A stretch of 64,000 nucleotides of DNA from Hypericum androsaemum (Eukaryota; Streptophyta; Magnoliopsida; Malpighiales; Hypericaceae): positions 2,262,001 to 2,326,000 of the forward strand of contig OZ023192.1 of NCBI GenBank assembly GCA_963995505.1, read 5' to 3'. Both the position numbers and the translations under genes were made by a program. How positions within the stretch are numbered: position 1 is the stretch's first letter; each line of letters starts with the position of its first letter. The notes beneath the pieces are model-generated. The model saw nothing but the letters and a program-made list of their open reading frames with translations, did no database searches and was not told the DNA's origin. Below are positions 1 to 11,036 of the stretch, one piece after another.

Positions 1-2201
1 GTAAGATTTGCATCTCACAGCCTCGATGCAAATACTCAATGCCACGAGCCACCCCCAAGGCAATCTTATTCATTTTCTCATCGCTAATCGACAGCGTGCT
101 ATTCATATCGGATCTATCTCGAGGGAATATGTACTTTTCAAGTGACCCATTAGGCATGAATGGATAAACAATAGCACGCTTTGACCCTTGTGCACAGAAA
201 CCAATCAAGCGCACTACATTGAAATGATGGACTCTCCCGATCGTGGCAACCTCGTTAATGAAATCCTTACCATCTGTATTGGCCTTGTCTAACATCTTGA
301 CAGCTGCAAGTTGGCCACTACGAAGTTTTCCCATGTACACACTACCATAGCCTCCCTGGCCAAGTTTGCTCTTGAAGCCTTTAGTTATCTTCTTAATATC
401 CGCGTAGGAGTACCTTACTGGCATTAGTTGATCACAAGTTCTCTGCAGAAAATCTTCAATGTTGTGGTACAATGAAAGATGCCTTCTTCTCCATTTGTAA
501 ACACAAAACGCAATAATCATTGGAGTGCCTATTATTAGAAATAATCCATGGAGCATTGCTGCAAGTATTTGGGAATCAGAAGAAGGTTTTCTGGTTACAC
601 GCATATTTTTACCACAAAAGGACATGCGTAGTACTAAAGCATAGAACTTCTTACCATATAATAGAACAGACACTTGAAACAAGGAATCCGCTATTTCAAG
701 AAAAAGACCTGCAACAACAAGAATCAATAAACTCTATTATAAGAATCCAACAGAAATTGAAACCAGTTTTGATATGTCATAATAAATACTATTATTTTTT
801 TCTCTATTCAATTCGGTAAGTTGTAATGTACGAGAGGACTCAAGTGAGAAGTAGTGGAAGTTTTAGGATCGAATTGTAATAAATCATATAAACCGCCTCA
901 AGAGGGTATAAATAAAAATAGATGAAAGTGTAGGAACCATTCTTGATATTTTACATTGAATCTGTTGGAACATTACGTTCTCTCTCTTCTTTCTCTCCCT
1001 CTTCTATCCGTTTCCCCAACAAGGTTCATAACACAAATATCCAAATACTTATTCAAATACCAGTTAACATCAGGTATAAAAATAAAATTAGACTTCAACA
1101 CTTGTTGATATTTCGTAACAAATACTAATATGTTTTCTCTATTTAATTCAGTAATTGTAATATCGATTTGTGTAGACTACAGCTTCGATAATTGCAAGCG
1201 ATGAGAATCAAATTCACATGGTTTTCAAACCTTTTTTTTTTCCAATTTCTTTGATTCAAATCACTTTGTATTTTTTTTAATATTATAACTATCTTTGAAA
1301 ATTAAATATTAACTTAACAAGAATAAGGAGAAGCTGTAAAAGTAGAAGAAAATTATTGACCTTCTTCGTATCTGCACGCAATGGCCCGAGGAGAACTTCG
1401 AGTGCAAAACCAATAAAGCCAAGACACCTCAAACCCATAAGACCAGCTTTCAAGAACATCATGGAAAGATACCATTAGTTTGATTGTATCGAGGGGCTTG
1501 GACGTTCGAAGCATCAGCTCCACCCTGCACGAATCCTTTAGCATATGTGCATTGATCGAATTGGCAGCCATCGCTGCGTACCAACAGGACGATGTGGTTG
1601 AGCCATGAGCGTCTTCCACGGAACCACTGCAGATAGCGCCATCCACTGCATATAGCGCCATCCATTTGTATGATTCCCTATCGATGGCCAATGGACTCAC
1701 ACAGCTCGTGATAACTATGTTGTATTCAGGCATGTTCCCACCATGTGATGGTCCAAAATATAAGTCCGTTTGAAAATTATCAAAGAAAATATAGTCCGGT
1801 TTTTTTTTTGTAAGTAAAATATTGCCTGGTTTTCCTACAGTATACGGGTCAACAGCGTGCGAATGGTTACATAAGAAGGTATTATTGTTGGGTAATGGGA
1901 CTAATGAGGCATCCGACAAGCGGATGGTGTATCTGTTGTAATCGATGGATCTCACGTAGTACCTCTCAGAGTTGCTGTAGATTAGCATCGGAACATTGTT
2001 GCAGCAGCTGATCTCTAAGTGCTTGTCACCGCAGGCGATGGGGTCAGTGGTCAGCCGGAAAGGGTAGCTGATGTTGCGGACGTCACCGCAGGAAGAGGTA
2101 GTGTTACAGGTATCATGTCCAAGGGAACTACTTGTACATGTTGGAATTACTTGTAAAAGTAGCAGCAGGAGGAACGGCAAGGTAATTAACAGGTTATCCA
2201 T
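1..2201 (-). CDS. LRK10L: LRK10-like receptor kinase, copy 1 (3' end beyond the window)
   Basis: Cell-surface receptor-like Ser/Thr kinase of the LRK10L (leaf-rust-10 resistance-like) family. Three exons are visible. Exon 1 (1361-2201, ATG at 2199-2201) encodes a signal peptide and a cysteine-rich GUB_WAK-type ectodomain ([13 protein letters not shown]), and ends in phase 1. Exon 2 is a 54-nt mini-exon at 655-708 (GT donor, AG acceptor). Exon 3 starts at 558 and encodes a transmembrane helix followed by a kinase domain, with glycine loop GQGGYG, lysine in the AAVK motif and the segment [14 protein letters not shown] just before the catalytic loop, where the window ends. All visible frames are open and the phases join. 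It is very similar to copy 3. Whether the missing C-lobe is intact cannot be seen. The family is known for non-RD kinases in defence or hormone signalling; a role here is inference. Confidence 0.85.
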
Positions 2202-2241
2202 GGAAGAAGCTAGCTAGTACAAGTTGGTTTATTTACCAGAC

Positions 2242-2345
2242 TTGACCAAACTGCACAATATCTCTGTTTTATTGACTTAGCAAGTCTACGTTTGTTTATG
2301 TGGTTGAGAAGCAGCTGGGGAGCTATGTGGTGTGCATTTGGCTAC
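2242..2345 (-). promoter_or_regulatory. Conserved upstream block of the LRK10L copies
   Basis: Sequence just upstream of copy 1 (for example TTGACCAAACTGCAC at 2242-2256 and GCTATGTGGTGTGCATT further out) is repeated upstream of copy 2 at about 10570-10680, and partly upstream of copy 4 at about 22625-22700. Conservation among paralogues outside the coding region suggests promoter sequence. No TATA box or start site is proven. Confidence 0.45.
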
Positions 2346-2408
2346 ATTGGTCTTGGAAAATATAACTTCTACTTTTTTTTGGTAAGAAATATGACTTCTA
2401 CTCTAGTA

Positions 2409-2877
2409 CATTGTTTTTAAAGATGCAGTCTGATCGGTCGGACCGTGAATCAGAAGGTTCACAGGGTAAAAAAAATGGTCAGAACACCAACCTTACAAAA
2501 AGGACTTTTTCCAGTCAGACCAGACGGCTGGACCAGAAAAATGACCTGGAAAATTCCGGTTCGTTAGGTTTTGGGCAAAAAAGTGAATAATTGAACCTAA
2601 ACTTACCGAATTTTGCTATTTTCGTTCCAATTTTCAACCATAAAAATTTCAAAACCTTCCCCGGCACATGTATTTGATTCTATTTGTGCATGTATTTGAT
2701 GATTTTTGGAGGTGTGAGTGTGATTACATATACGACTATACATATATAATTTTTAAAATTTATTTTTTTTATTTTAAAAAGATTTGGTCCGACTGGTGAT
2801 TCAACCGATCAGATTGGTTGACCCGGAGATCGGACCAAAATCCGGGCCGGGGCTCTGGGTCATTTTTTAAAACAATA
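2409..2877. mobile_element. Non-autonomous hAT-like element, family A (469 bp)
   Basis: Begins CATTGTTTTTAAA and ends TTTTAAAACAATA, so the ends are inverted repeats. It is flanked by an 8-bp duplication with one mismatch (CTCTAGTA at 2401-2408, CTCTAATA at 2878-2885). The inside is rich in GGTCGGACC-like and CCGGACC-like words and has no coding capacity. A second copy of the family is at 35983-36462. Confidence 0.75.
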
Positions 2878-2885
2878 CTCTAATA

Positions 2886-4179
2886 CTTTTTAATTTGACA
2901 TATTAACATATGAAAATCTTATAGTTCAAAAATGGTTGATCGAGTGACAGAATTTTACAGTATTTAACAACCAGACTTCTAGCCTTTGGCCAATTTTGTA
3001 GGACAAATAACTCTTATAATATAAAAAATGAAAAACAGCATAAAATTAAAATGAAAAAAATTGTGTTCTCTACCATGTGTTTTTCTCCCTCGCCTTCTCC
3101 TCATTTGTTTGGGATCCTTGCAACACCAACCATATCATTTTCTGGATATATGGTTCTCATGTTGTGACTCTATTCGATTACAGCTAGCTATTGAATTTAT
3201 GGATTTTTATTATTATTAGAGTTCGTGAAATGAAATGAAAAAAAAATTACATCTTTTTTCCTTGCTATTTTTGGATTTTTATTATTAGAGTTTGTGAAAT
3301 TTTGTTCTAAAAATTTGGTCAAAGTCAAGATGTTATCTTGTTGTTAACTACTTAATCTTCACTCACTCGGTAAATAATATTGGTAAAAATCTACTTGAAT
3401 ATTATGCATTTTTTACTTTTGATACACTCATATCATGTGGTTTCAATTTATCTGATAAAGTGACACAAATTTTCTATACCCAATATTTATTTATAAGTTT
3501 GAAAAAATACACCTTTATGCCTTAAAAATTTTGGAAGACAAAATTTCAGATTTAGTTTGAGATTTCAGTGGTTTCAAGCAAAAGAGAGGAAATATTTTGG
3601 AAATGATTTATGTTCAGTTTCAAATTTTTAGTTTGAGATTTCAACAATTGTCAAAGATGATCAGGTGGTTGGCACATTTTTTTCCAACCTAAAATTCAAG
3701 GATGGTGCTGACTTCCACTTTCCAGAACACTTCTTTTTTGTAACGATTGAAGAATGAAAAGTATACAGATGTCTTTTCCAACTTAAAATTCATGGCTGGT
3801 GCTGGTTTCCACTTGTGTCTCAAAATTGTGCAAGCTAGTTTGTCAAGAAATGGAAAAACAGGGAAAAGAAATTACGGGACATAGCCAAAGAGCAAAATAC
3901 CGCACCCTGTGAGCTCATAATACCCAATCTTGCTAGATTGCCCCGAGTCATGATCCTATCTTGAAACATTAATGTTAAATATTTGTTAGAAAAATTTACT
4001 TTTCTTATTCGACTCGATCCTAGATTAACATAAATCAAAAAAAAATTATATCAGTTCAAAATGTATCAACCAAATACAGAGGCCTCTTTGGGTGATATCT
4101 TAATTTGATAAGAATACAAAAAGAACTTCCATGTAACATTGTCATCTGGAATTAAAAAAAGAACTTCCATATATATATA
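2886..4179. other. AT-rich intergenic DNA, no gene seen
   Basis: Spacer between LRK10L copies. Parts at about 2950-3200 resemble the sequence at 22730-22970 upstream of copy 4, so this is old shared upstream DNA of the tandem repeat. No convincing open frame or RNA gene. Confidence 0.6.
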
Positions 4180-4287
4180 AACAATGACGTTAGAGGCGAG
4201 TTAGCCAAAAAAATAACTTCACATATATATATATATATATATAAACAAAAGTTATTTTTTAGCTAACTCGCCACTAACGTCATTGTT
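4180..4287. repeat. Near-perfect hairpin with (AT)n loop
   Basis: Arms at 4180-4219 and 4249-4287 (AACAATGACGTTAG...AATAACTT against its complement) enclose an (AT)n loop of about 29 bp. Half of a related sequence, including the CCAAAACGGCA flank, occurs at about 19040-19120 between copies 3 and 4. Probably a small foldback element or part of the ancestral spacer. Confidence 0.6.
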
Positions 4288-4372
4288 TAGTATTTTGGTG
4301 TTCGATTTAGTATGCCGTTTTGGTTTTATCATGCATATTACTAATCGTTTTGGTTAATACCACGACGAGCCG

Positions 4373-4601
4373 GAGGGGCGGAGTCAAAAATTTGGGGAGT
4401 GGGGGTAATATAATTTTTTTCAAAAAGAATGGCTCAATTTTTAGGTTGATTAATTTTTTAGTGGGGTCAATTTTTAATTTTAGTGGAGTCAATTTCTAAT
4501 TTTAGTGGGGACATACATTAAAAAATATACCTATTTATCAAACAAAAAAATATTAAGTGCGGGCAATTGCCCCCACAATATTCAATGTGGCTCTGTCCCT
4601 G
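4373..4601. mobile_element. hAT-type MITE, family B (229 bp)
   Basis: Ends are GAGGGGCGGAG and CTCTGTCCCTG. The 8-bp target duplication ACGAGCCG is exact (4365-4372 and 4602-4609). Closely related to the element at 10339-10551; both contain the GCAATTGCCCCCAC word near the right end. Confidence 0.85.
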
Positions 4602-4694
4602 ACGAGCCGGGCAGGCTGTTTTAGCAAAATTATTCAAAAAATTATTTAACATTTTTATGTTCTCAATGATTCGAATTCGTGGCTTTTTAAATTA

Positions 4695-5635
4695 GGAATA
4701 AAGGACAAATACCCCTTTCTACTTGTCCAAAAGGTGCAATTAACACCTTATACTCATATTTGGGTCAATTAACACTCTATACTTGATAAATTTGAGCAAT
4801 TAACACCTTACAATCTATTTTAGTGACATGTCATTACTTAGGTGGCATCCGTGTCATTTCAAATATCATTTTATTATTTATTTGACTTAATTTGATCTAT
4901 TTTTATTTAGAGTTAATTATTTTTAATTAATATATATATATATTTCAAAAAAATCAAAATCCAGAACTTCTAAAATTTGAACAACAAAATTCGGAAATTA
5001 TAAATAAAAATTACAACAAAATTAATCAAAAATTTTAAATTTTAAATAAAAGGTTAAAAACTAAGAAAAACTCTCGCCCACTCATCCTCCCTCGTGGCAC
5101 TTTTTTATTCTTTATTTTGCTATTTAAATTTTAAATATTTAAATATATTATTTTTTATGCCGTTTCTATTTTTAGATTCTCTGGAATATTATTGAATTTA
5201 ATATTTGGTGAGATTTTTTATGTCATTAATTACATTTTCTATTCTTTGTTTTCGTTTTTGTTTAGTTTTTGTAAATTTAATGTTTAATCTTAATATTTTT
5301 TATCATTTTTTAATATAGAGTTTCTGGGATTTTTAAATTTTATGTTTTCAAATTTTAGTATTTCAAGGTTTTTATTTATATTTTAAATAGTTTATATTTT
5401 TTATTTAAAAATAATTAACTCTAAATATAAATGGATCAAATTAAGTCAAATAAATAATAAAATAATATTTGAAATGACATGGATGCCACATAAGTAATGA
5501 CATGTCACTTAAATTGATTGTAAGGTATTAATTGCTCCAATTTATAAATATAGGGTGCTAATTGACCCAAATGTGAGTATAAGATGTTAATTGCACTTTT
5601 TGGACAAGTAGAAGGAACTATTTGCCCTTTATTCC
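4695..5635. mobile_element. Mutator-like non-autonomous element (941 bp)
   Basis: Terminal inverted repeats of about 220 bp (left end GGAATAAAGGACAAATA, right end TTTGCCCTTTATTCC) are flanked by an exact 9-bp duplication TTTAAATTA (4686-4694 and 5636-5644). Very AT-rich inside, no coding capacity. Long TIRs with a 9-bp duplication are diagnostic of Mutator-like elements. Confidence 0.88.
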
Positions 5636-5644
5636 TTTAAATTA

Positions 5645-6090
5645 TGATAGAATAACTTCCACTTTATCACTAATTAGGGTCAGAAACAAACCACCACCAC
5701 CACCGGGAAGACGGTTCGTTAGCTGGGGAAGATGTAATCTTTTAGGGGGAAAAACATATCGAAGGCTCATCGTACTTGTTTGCACAAAGTTTATTGAAAA
5801 ACTTCAAAGTGGAAATGACGGTTCCAATTCCCTTCAAAGTTCTCTCTAAATTGGGATTACCCCTCGGCCAAAAAAATCTGGGAATTGGAAAGTGTATACT
5901 TCGGTCAAAGAATGAATTTTTGGAGACTGCCGGTTTTCAATTCTAATTCCAACATCAATTGACTTGGAAATTTGAAGTAAACGTGTTAATATATATATAT
6001 ACCACGTAGCTAAACAAATGTACCACATAGGTCTTGGAACATGCATATACAAAATCCTGTAACACAGTTTCCGAATGATTTGGTTTGTTG
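5645..6090. other. 3' flank of LRK10L copy 2
   Basis: No gene seen. The stretch at about 5990-6060 (ACCACGTAGCTAA, CATGCATATACAAAAT) recurs downstream of copies 3 and 4 at about 16245-16310 and 19155-19215, so it is shared downstream sequence of the tandem genes and probably 3' UTR. Confidence 0.5.
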
Positions 6091-9000
6091 CTAGACCACA
6101 AATTCCTGAGACTCAATTAACACTACTTCATCTTCTTTCTTTGCAGACTCACGGGTTACGTAAACTAAACTTGTATCTCCACTGGCATCGATGATTTCGA
6201 TAGACGAGTCTTCCAAATTCATTGGCAAGAATGGTGGAGAAAAGGACGGCTTTGGAGGCAATTGGAGGGTGTCGAGTCCCCCCTGAAGCATCTCTACGAC
6301 TTTGTGCATTGATGGACGGCCTGCTGGACTTAATTGCACACACCAAAGTCCAACCATCATCATTTTCTTCCTTATCTCATTGCCTTCCTCACTGTTGTCT
6401 CCTAGCCAAATGTCGTTTCCTTGGCTAAATTGGTCGTGCACCCAGGATGGCAAGAAAATCTGGCTAGAATTCACATCTGGTGAACTGGGATCATTCTTCC
6501 TTGCTGCCATTTCCATCAACATCCTTCCGAAACTGTAAACGTCAGCCTTGTATGATATGCCTCCGACACTTCTGTAGAAAAATTCAGGAGCCATATAACC
6601 TAACGTCCCTTTAACTGCTGTGAGAGACACAATGCTCTTATTTGTTGGATATAATCTGGCCAGACCAAAATCTGCCACCTTTGGCACGAAATTCTCGTCG
6701 AGAAGAATGTTATGAGGCTTGATATCAAAATGTAAGATTTGCATATCACAACCTCGATGCAAATACTCAATGCCACGAGCCACCCCCAAAGCAATCTCAT
6801 GCATTTTCTCATCGCTAATCGTAGGCATGCTATCCATATCAAGTTCATCTCTAGGAAAAATGTACTTCTCAAGTGAACCATTAGGCATGAATGGGTAAAC
6901 TAGAGCACGCTTTGATCCTTCCACACAAAATCCAATCAGGCGGACCACATTGAAATGATGAACCCTTCCGATGGTGGCAACTTCGTTGATGAAATCTTTG
7001 CCATCCGAATTATCCTTACCTAGTATCTTGATAGCTGCTAATTGGCCGCTTCGAAGTTTCCCCTTAAAAACACAACCATAGCCTCCTTGGCCAAGTTTCT
7101 CCTTGAAACCATTAGTTATCTTCTTAATGTCTGCGTAGGAGTACCTCACTGGAATTAGCTGATCATAAGTGCTCTCCAAAAAATGTTCAATGTTGTCATA
7201 GAAGGAAATATGCTTTCTCCTCCATTTCCGCACCAGAAAAGCAAGAAACAATGGAACCCCTACAGCGAATAATAGTGCACGGAATCCCACTGCAAGTATT
7301 TGAAATCAGTAGAATTTCTGGTTACACTCTTTCGTCACCGCAAAAGAATCCGCACGGTACTGAAGCAAAAAAGTTCTTACCAAATAAAAGAAATGCATAG
7401 GAAAGGAAAGCATCCCAATCTGAAACAGGACAATTACAATTAATTAGCTCAACTGTAAGAATACAACAAAGATTTATACCAACCATCTGCATTGCTCCAG
7501 GGACCAAATTCACTCCCACCTGCCCCTCCCTTCTATGGTTCATTTCCACCAGAAAAATCCCACGAGCCATCAATATGTGAAATTACAACAAAATAAATTC
7601 AAGTTCTTATAAGACCACAAAACACCCGATAAGTGGATCAATATATTGTTTAGACGTGATAGAAGATAATAGAGAAGTTCGATAGACAGTATCTAATGTT
7701 AAAATACTGATTTGATTATGCCGTTAATTGATCTGATTAATATTCATAGTTCTTAAAGAGTAATCAAACATGAGTACTCGTCCTGCGATCTCAACATTGA
7801 AAACCAAATTACATATTGATAGACTTCCACAGAAAGAAAAAACACGCAAAAAAAACCCTACAGGAACATAGAACCAACATCAATTAGACAAAAATAACAC
7901 GAGTAGACCTCCCAAAAATCTCCCTCCTATCTCCATAACGAATGGTAATGGAAATACGAGAATTCCAACGGAATAAGTTGACTAATTTGCATAATGTTAA
8001 AACCTTGAGCATAGAGTGGACATGGTAATGGTGAAAATACAGGAGGAGGAGAAGAATAAGGAAAAGAGATATTACATACACGAATTGTAGTAGGGTTCGT
8101 GATTCCCTGCAGTGCATGTAAGAAGAATATATAAAGATCACACTTAGACTGAGGGAAACAAGAGGACACTCGTACTACTAAAGCAGAAAACTTCTTACCA
8201 TATAGTCGAAGCCAACCGAAAAGAAGGTCACTCGCTATTTCAACAAAAAGATCTGCAACTACAAGAATCAATAAAACTCTACTATGAGAATCCAACAAAA
8301 ATTGAAACCAGCTTTGATATGTCATAAAAAATACTAATATTTTTTCTCTATTTAATTCGGTAATTGTAAATCAATTTGTATAGAATATAACGATGGTACT
8401 CTCTTTCCCTATTGCACCTTTTTCTCATTGAATTTTACAGCACTAGATTTGAGAAATTAAATATTCATTTACCAAAAATTAGGAGAAAGCTGTAATTAGA
8501 AGAAAATTACTTGTTTTGTTGTCTCTGCATGGAGTGGCTTGAGGAGAACTTCGAGAGCAAAACCAAGAAAACCAAGAGAGCTCAAACCCATAAGACCAGC
8601 TTTCTAGAACATCATGGAAAGTTACCTTTCCTTTGCTTGTATCGAGTGTCTTGGACGTTCGAAGCATCAGCTCCACCCGGCACAAATCTTCTAGTTTCTC
8701 TGCATTAATCCAAGAGGAATGTGCAACTGCTGCGTACCAATAGGACGATGTGGTTGAGCCCTGAGCGAGTTCCACGGAACCACTGCAGATAGCACCATCC
8801 ACTGCATAGGGTGCCATCCATTTGTATGATTCCCTATCGATGGCCAACGGACTAGCGCAGCTCATGATAACTATGTTGTATTTAGAATGATCAGACAAAA
8901 TACTATCCTGGTTTCCTACAGTATATGGGTCCAGAGCGTGGGAATGGTTACTTAGGAAGCAATTGCTGTTGGGTACTGGGACTAATGAGGCATCCGACAA

Positions 9001-9273
9001 GCGGATGGTGAAGTTGTTGTAATCGATGGATCTAACATAGTACCTCTCGGACCTGTTGTAGATTAGCGTTGGTACGTTGTTATCACAACTAATCTCTAAG
9101 TGGTTGACGCCGCAGCTCATGGGGTCTGTGGTCAGCCGGAAAGGGTAGCTGATGTTGCGGATGTCACCACATGAAGAAGAGGTAATGCACAGATCACCAA
9201 GGGATATAGTACATGTTGGAACTAACTGTAACAGTAGCAGTAGGAACGGGAAGGTAATTATCAGGTTATCCAT
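6091..9273 (-). CDS. LRK10L: LRK10-like receptor kinase, copy 2 (intact, 684 aa)
   Basis: Plasma-membrane receptor-like kinase. Exons are 8511-9273, 8199-8252 (54 nt), 7381-7419 (39 nt) and 6091-7289; every junction is GT-AG and every phase closes, giving 684 aa. Residues 1-22 are a signal peptide. A Cys-rich GUB_WAK-type ectodomain follows ([13 protein letters not shown] near residue 40) to about residue 250. Two mini-exons encode a hydrophobic stretch, then the transmembrane helix lies at about 289-305. Kinase landmarks are GQGGYG (352-357), Lys373, Glu388, HFDIKPHN from 472 and DFG at 492-494. Phe before the catalytic Asp makes it a non-RD kinase, a feature typical of immune receptors. It is the only LRK10L copy here that is demonstrably complete. 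Nested transposons at 9396-10551 separate it from the conserved upstream block. The ligand is unknown. Confidence 0.92.
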
Positions 9274-9395
9274 GGAAGAAGATAGCTAGTATCGGGGTTC
9301 AAAGTCGATAAAGAATTTTGATTCCGAACTTCATTAGACTCGAAAGGGAATGGGGAGATGAAACATATATATGAAGACTATCTAGTACTTGGATC

Positions 9396-10334
9396 TAGGG
9401 CTGTGCATTGATATATATCGAACCGAAGTACCAAATACCGAATATACCAAATACTGAGATTTTAAAAAACAAAACACGTACCGATCTCGAACCAAAATTA
9501 CTTCGGTATCTTACCGAATATCATACCGAATTAAAATTTCGGTATGTACCGAAAATACCAAAATTTCTTGAACTGCCCTATAATCCAATTAAGTGGACGA
9601 TAACTGTCCAGCAAATTACTTGAACTACCCTGTAATTAAAGTGGAGGATAAAAGAGTTCATAGCATCACTGGAGACAGGACCAGCCTTTCTCTAATAAAT
9701 TTTAAAACCTTGCATATATCCAGTCTCGAATGCGAGAGAAGGAAAAAGGGAGCCCAAACTGGAAGACTAGATCGAAACCCTATATTAAAAATCTCAAATT
9801 GAAAACCCTAAATAGAAACTCCAAATCGAAAAATCAAAATCAAGACCTCAAATCGAAAACCCCAAATTGAAAGCCCTAAATTGAAACCCCCAAATCGAAA
9901 ACCCTAAATCAAAAACCCCAAATTGATAAACCTAAGCTTGTGGTTGCCTAGATGGTAGGAGAGAAAGAGTCGCTGTGGCCGTGGCCGTGGCCCTGGCCTT
10001 GGCAAGTTGGTGCCGTCGTTGGCCGTGGCAAGTTGGTGTCGTCGTCGCGCCGTAGCTGGTCGGGAGGTTTTCTGTTTGAGAAAGAAGGGGAGTTTTTTTT
10101 GGTCGTGGCTAGTTGTGTGCGTGTGCTCTCTGTTTGGGGAATGAGAGGTTTTTTCCCTTATGTTTATATTTGGCAAATTTACAGTTCAGTACTTCGATAT
10201 TTTGATATTCTTCAAATAACGAAATTCACTGAATTTTCAAAAAAAAAACCATGCCAAATTAAATCTCGAATTCCGAACTACCGATCCCAAGATCCTGAAT
10301 ACCGAAATTATCGACTAGCATTTGTACACCCCTA
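9396..10334. mobile_element. hAT-like element (939 bp) upstream of copy 2
   Basis: Starts TAGGGCTGTGCA and ends TGTACACCCCTA. The left 8-bp flank is CTTGGATC (9388-9395). The right flank reads CTTGTATC once the MITE nested at its edge is removed, a 7/8 match. Inside are ACCGAA-type words at both ends, a minisatellite and a GC-rich stretch with (GTGGCC)-like repeats. No transposase is recognisable. Confidence 0.75.
9778..9935. repeat. Minisatellite, unit of about 17-18 bp
   Basis: Degenerate tandem units of the type CCAAATCGAAAACCCTA run through this stretch inside the hAT-like element. Units vary by AAATTG/AAATCG and by ACCCT/ACCCC. Confidence 0.7.
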
Positions 10335-10338
10335 CTTG

Positions 10339-10551
10339 CAGGGGCGGAGTCAGAAAATTTCGAGAGTGTGAGCAATATAACTTAATAATGGTACAGATTA
10401 GTATTCTGATTTCAATTTTTAGGTAGATTAATTTTTTTTGGGATCAATTTCTAATTTTAGTAAAGACATACGTTAAAAAATATACTAGTTATCAAAAAAA
10501 AATTAAGTGGGAGCAATTGCCCCCACTCCCCTAAACGTGGCTCCGCCACTG
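10339..10551. mobile_element. hAT-type MITE, family B (213 bp), nested
   Basis: Ends CAGGGGCGGAG and CTCCGCCACTG form inverted repeats. The 8-bp duplication CCTACTTG is exact (10331-10338 and 10552-10559). It sits at the very edge of the larger hAT-like element, overlapping that element's last bases in the duplication, so it inserted second. Same family as 4373-4601. Confidence 0.88.
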
Positions 10552-10569
10552 CCTACTTGTATCAAAGAC

Positions 10570-10680
10570 TTGTCCAAACTGCACTATATCTTCCTTTCAT
10601 TGAGTTGCAAATCTTCGTTTGTTTATGCGGTTGAGAAGTAGAGGTGGAGCTATGTGGTGTGCATTCGACCACATAGATTG
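10570..10680 (-). promoter_or_regulatory. Displaced upstream block of LRK10L copy 2
   Basis: TTGTCCAAACTGCAC at 10570-10584 and following bases match the block directly upstream of copy 1. Here it lies about 1.3 kb from the copy 2 start codon because of the nested insertions. The promoter role is inferred from paralogue conservation only. Confidence 0.4.
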
Positions 10681-11036
10681 TTAAACAAATATATTTTGGG
10701 TCCTGTAGTTTAGATAAATTTACTAATTTTTTTTAGGTGTACAAATCAGTTATTATAATTAGTTTTCAAGTATCTAAACTATCTCAGGTCTTATTAATTA
10801 GACCTAAAATCACAACAGAAAAGACTAACTCAGCCCTTGTCTACAAGAAAAAACTTCACTTTTAATACTTTGTTTATAACCGTTAACATATTTATAGTTT
10901 AAAACTCATCAAATGCATATCTGATATTTCAATGGCGTGACAACTAACAGCTCGGACAGCTGCTGGGTCATGGCAACACGTAACTTTTGCATTTCCAAAT
11001 CGCTTGCAAGGTATTCTCCGCATGATTTAAAAAAAA
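10681..11036. other. AT-rich spacer, no gene seen
   Basis: No supported gene or recognisable repeat. Confidence 0.5.
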
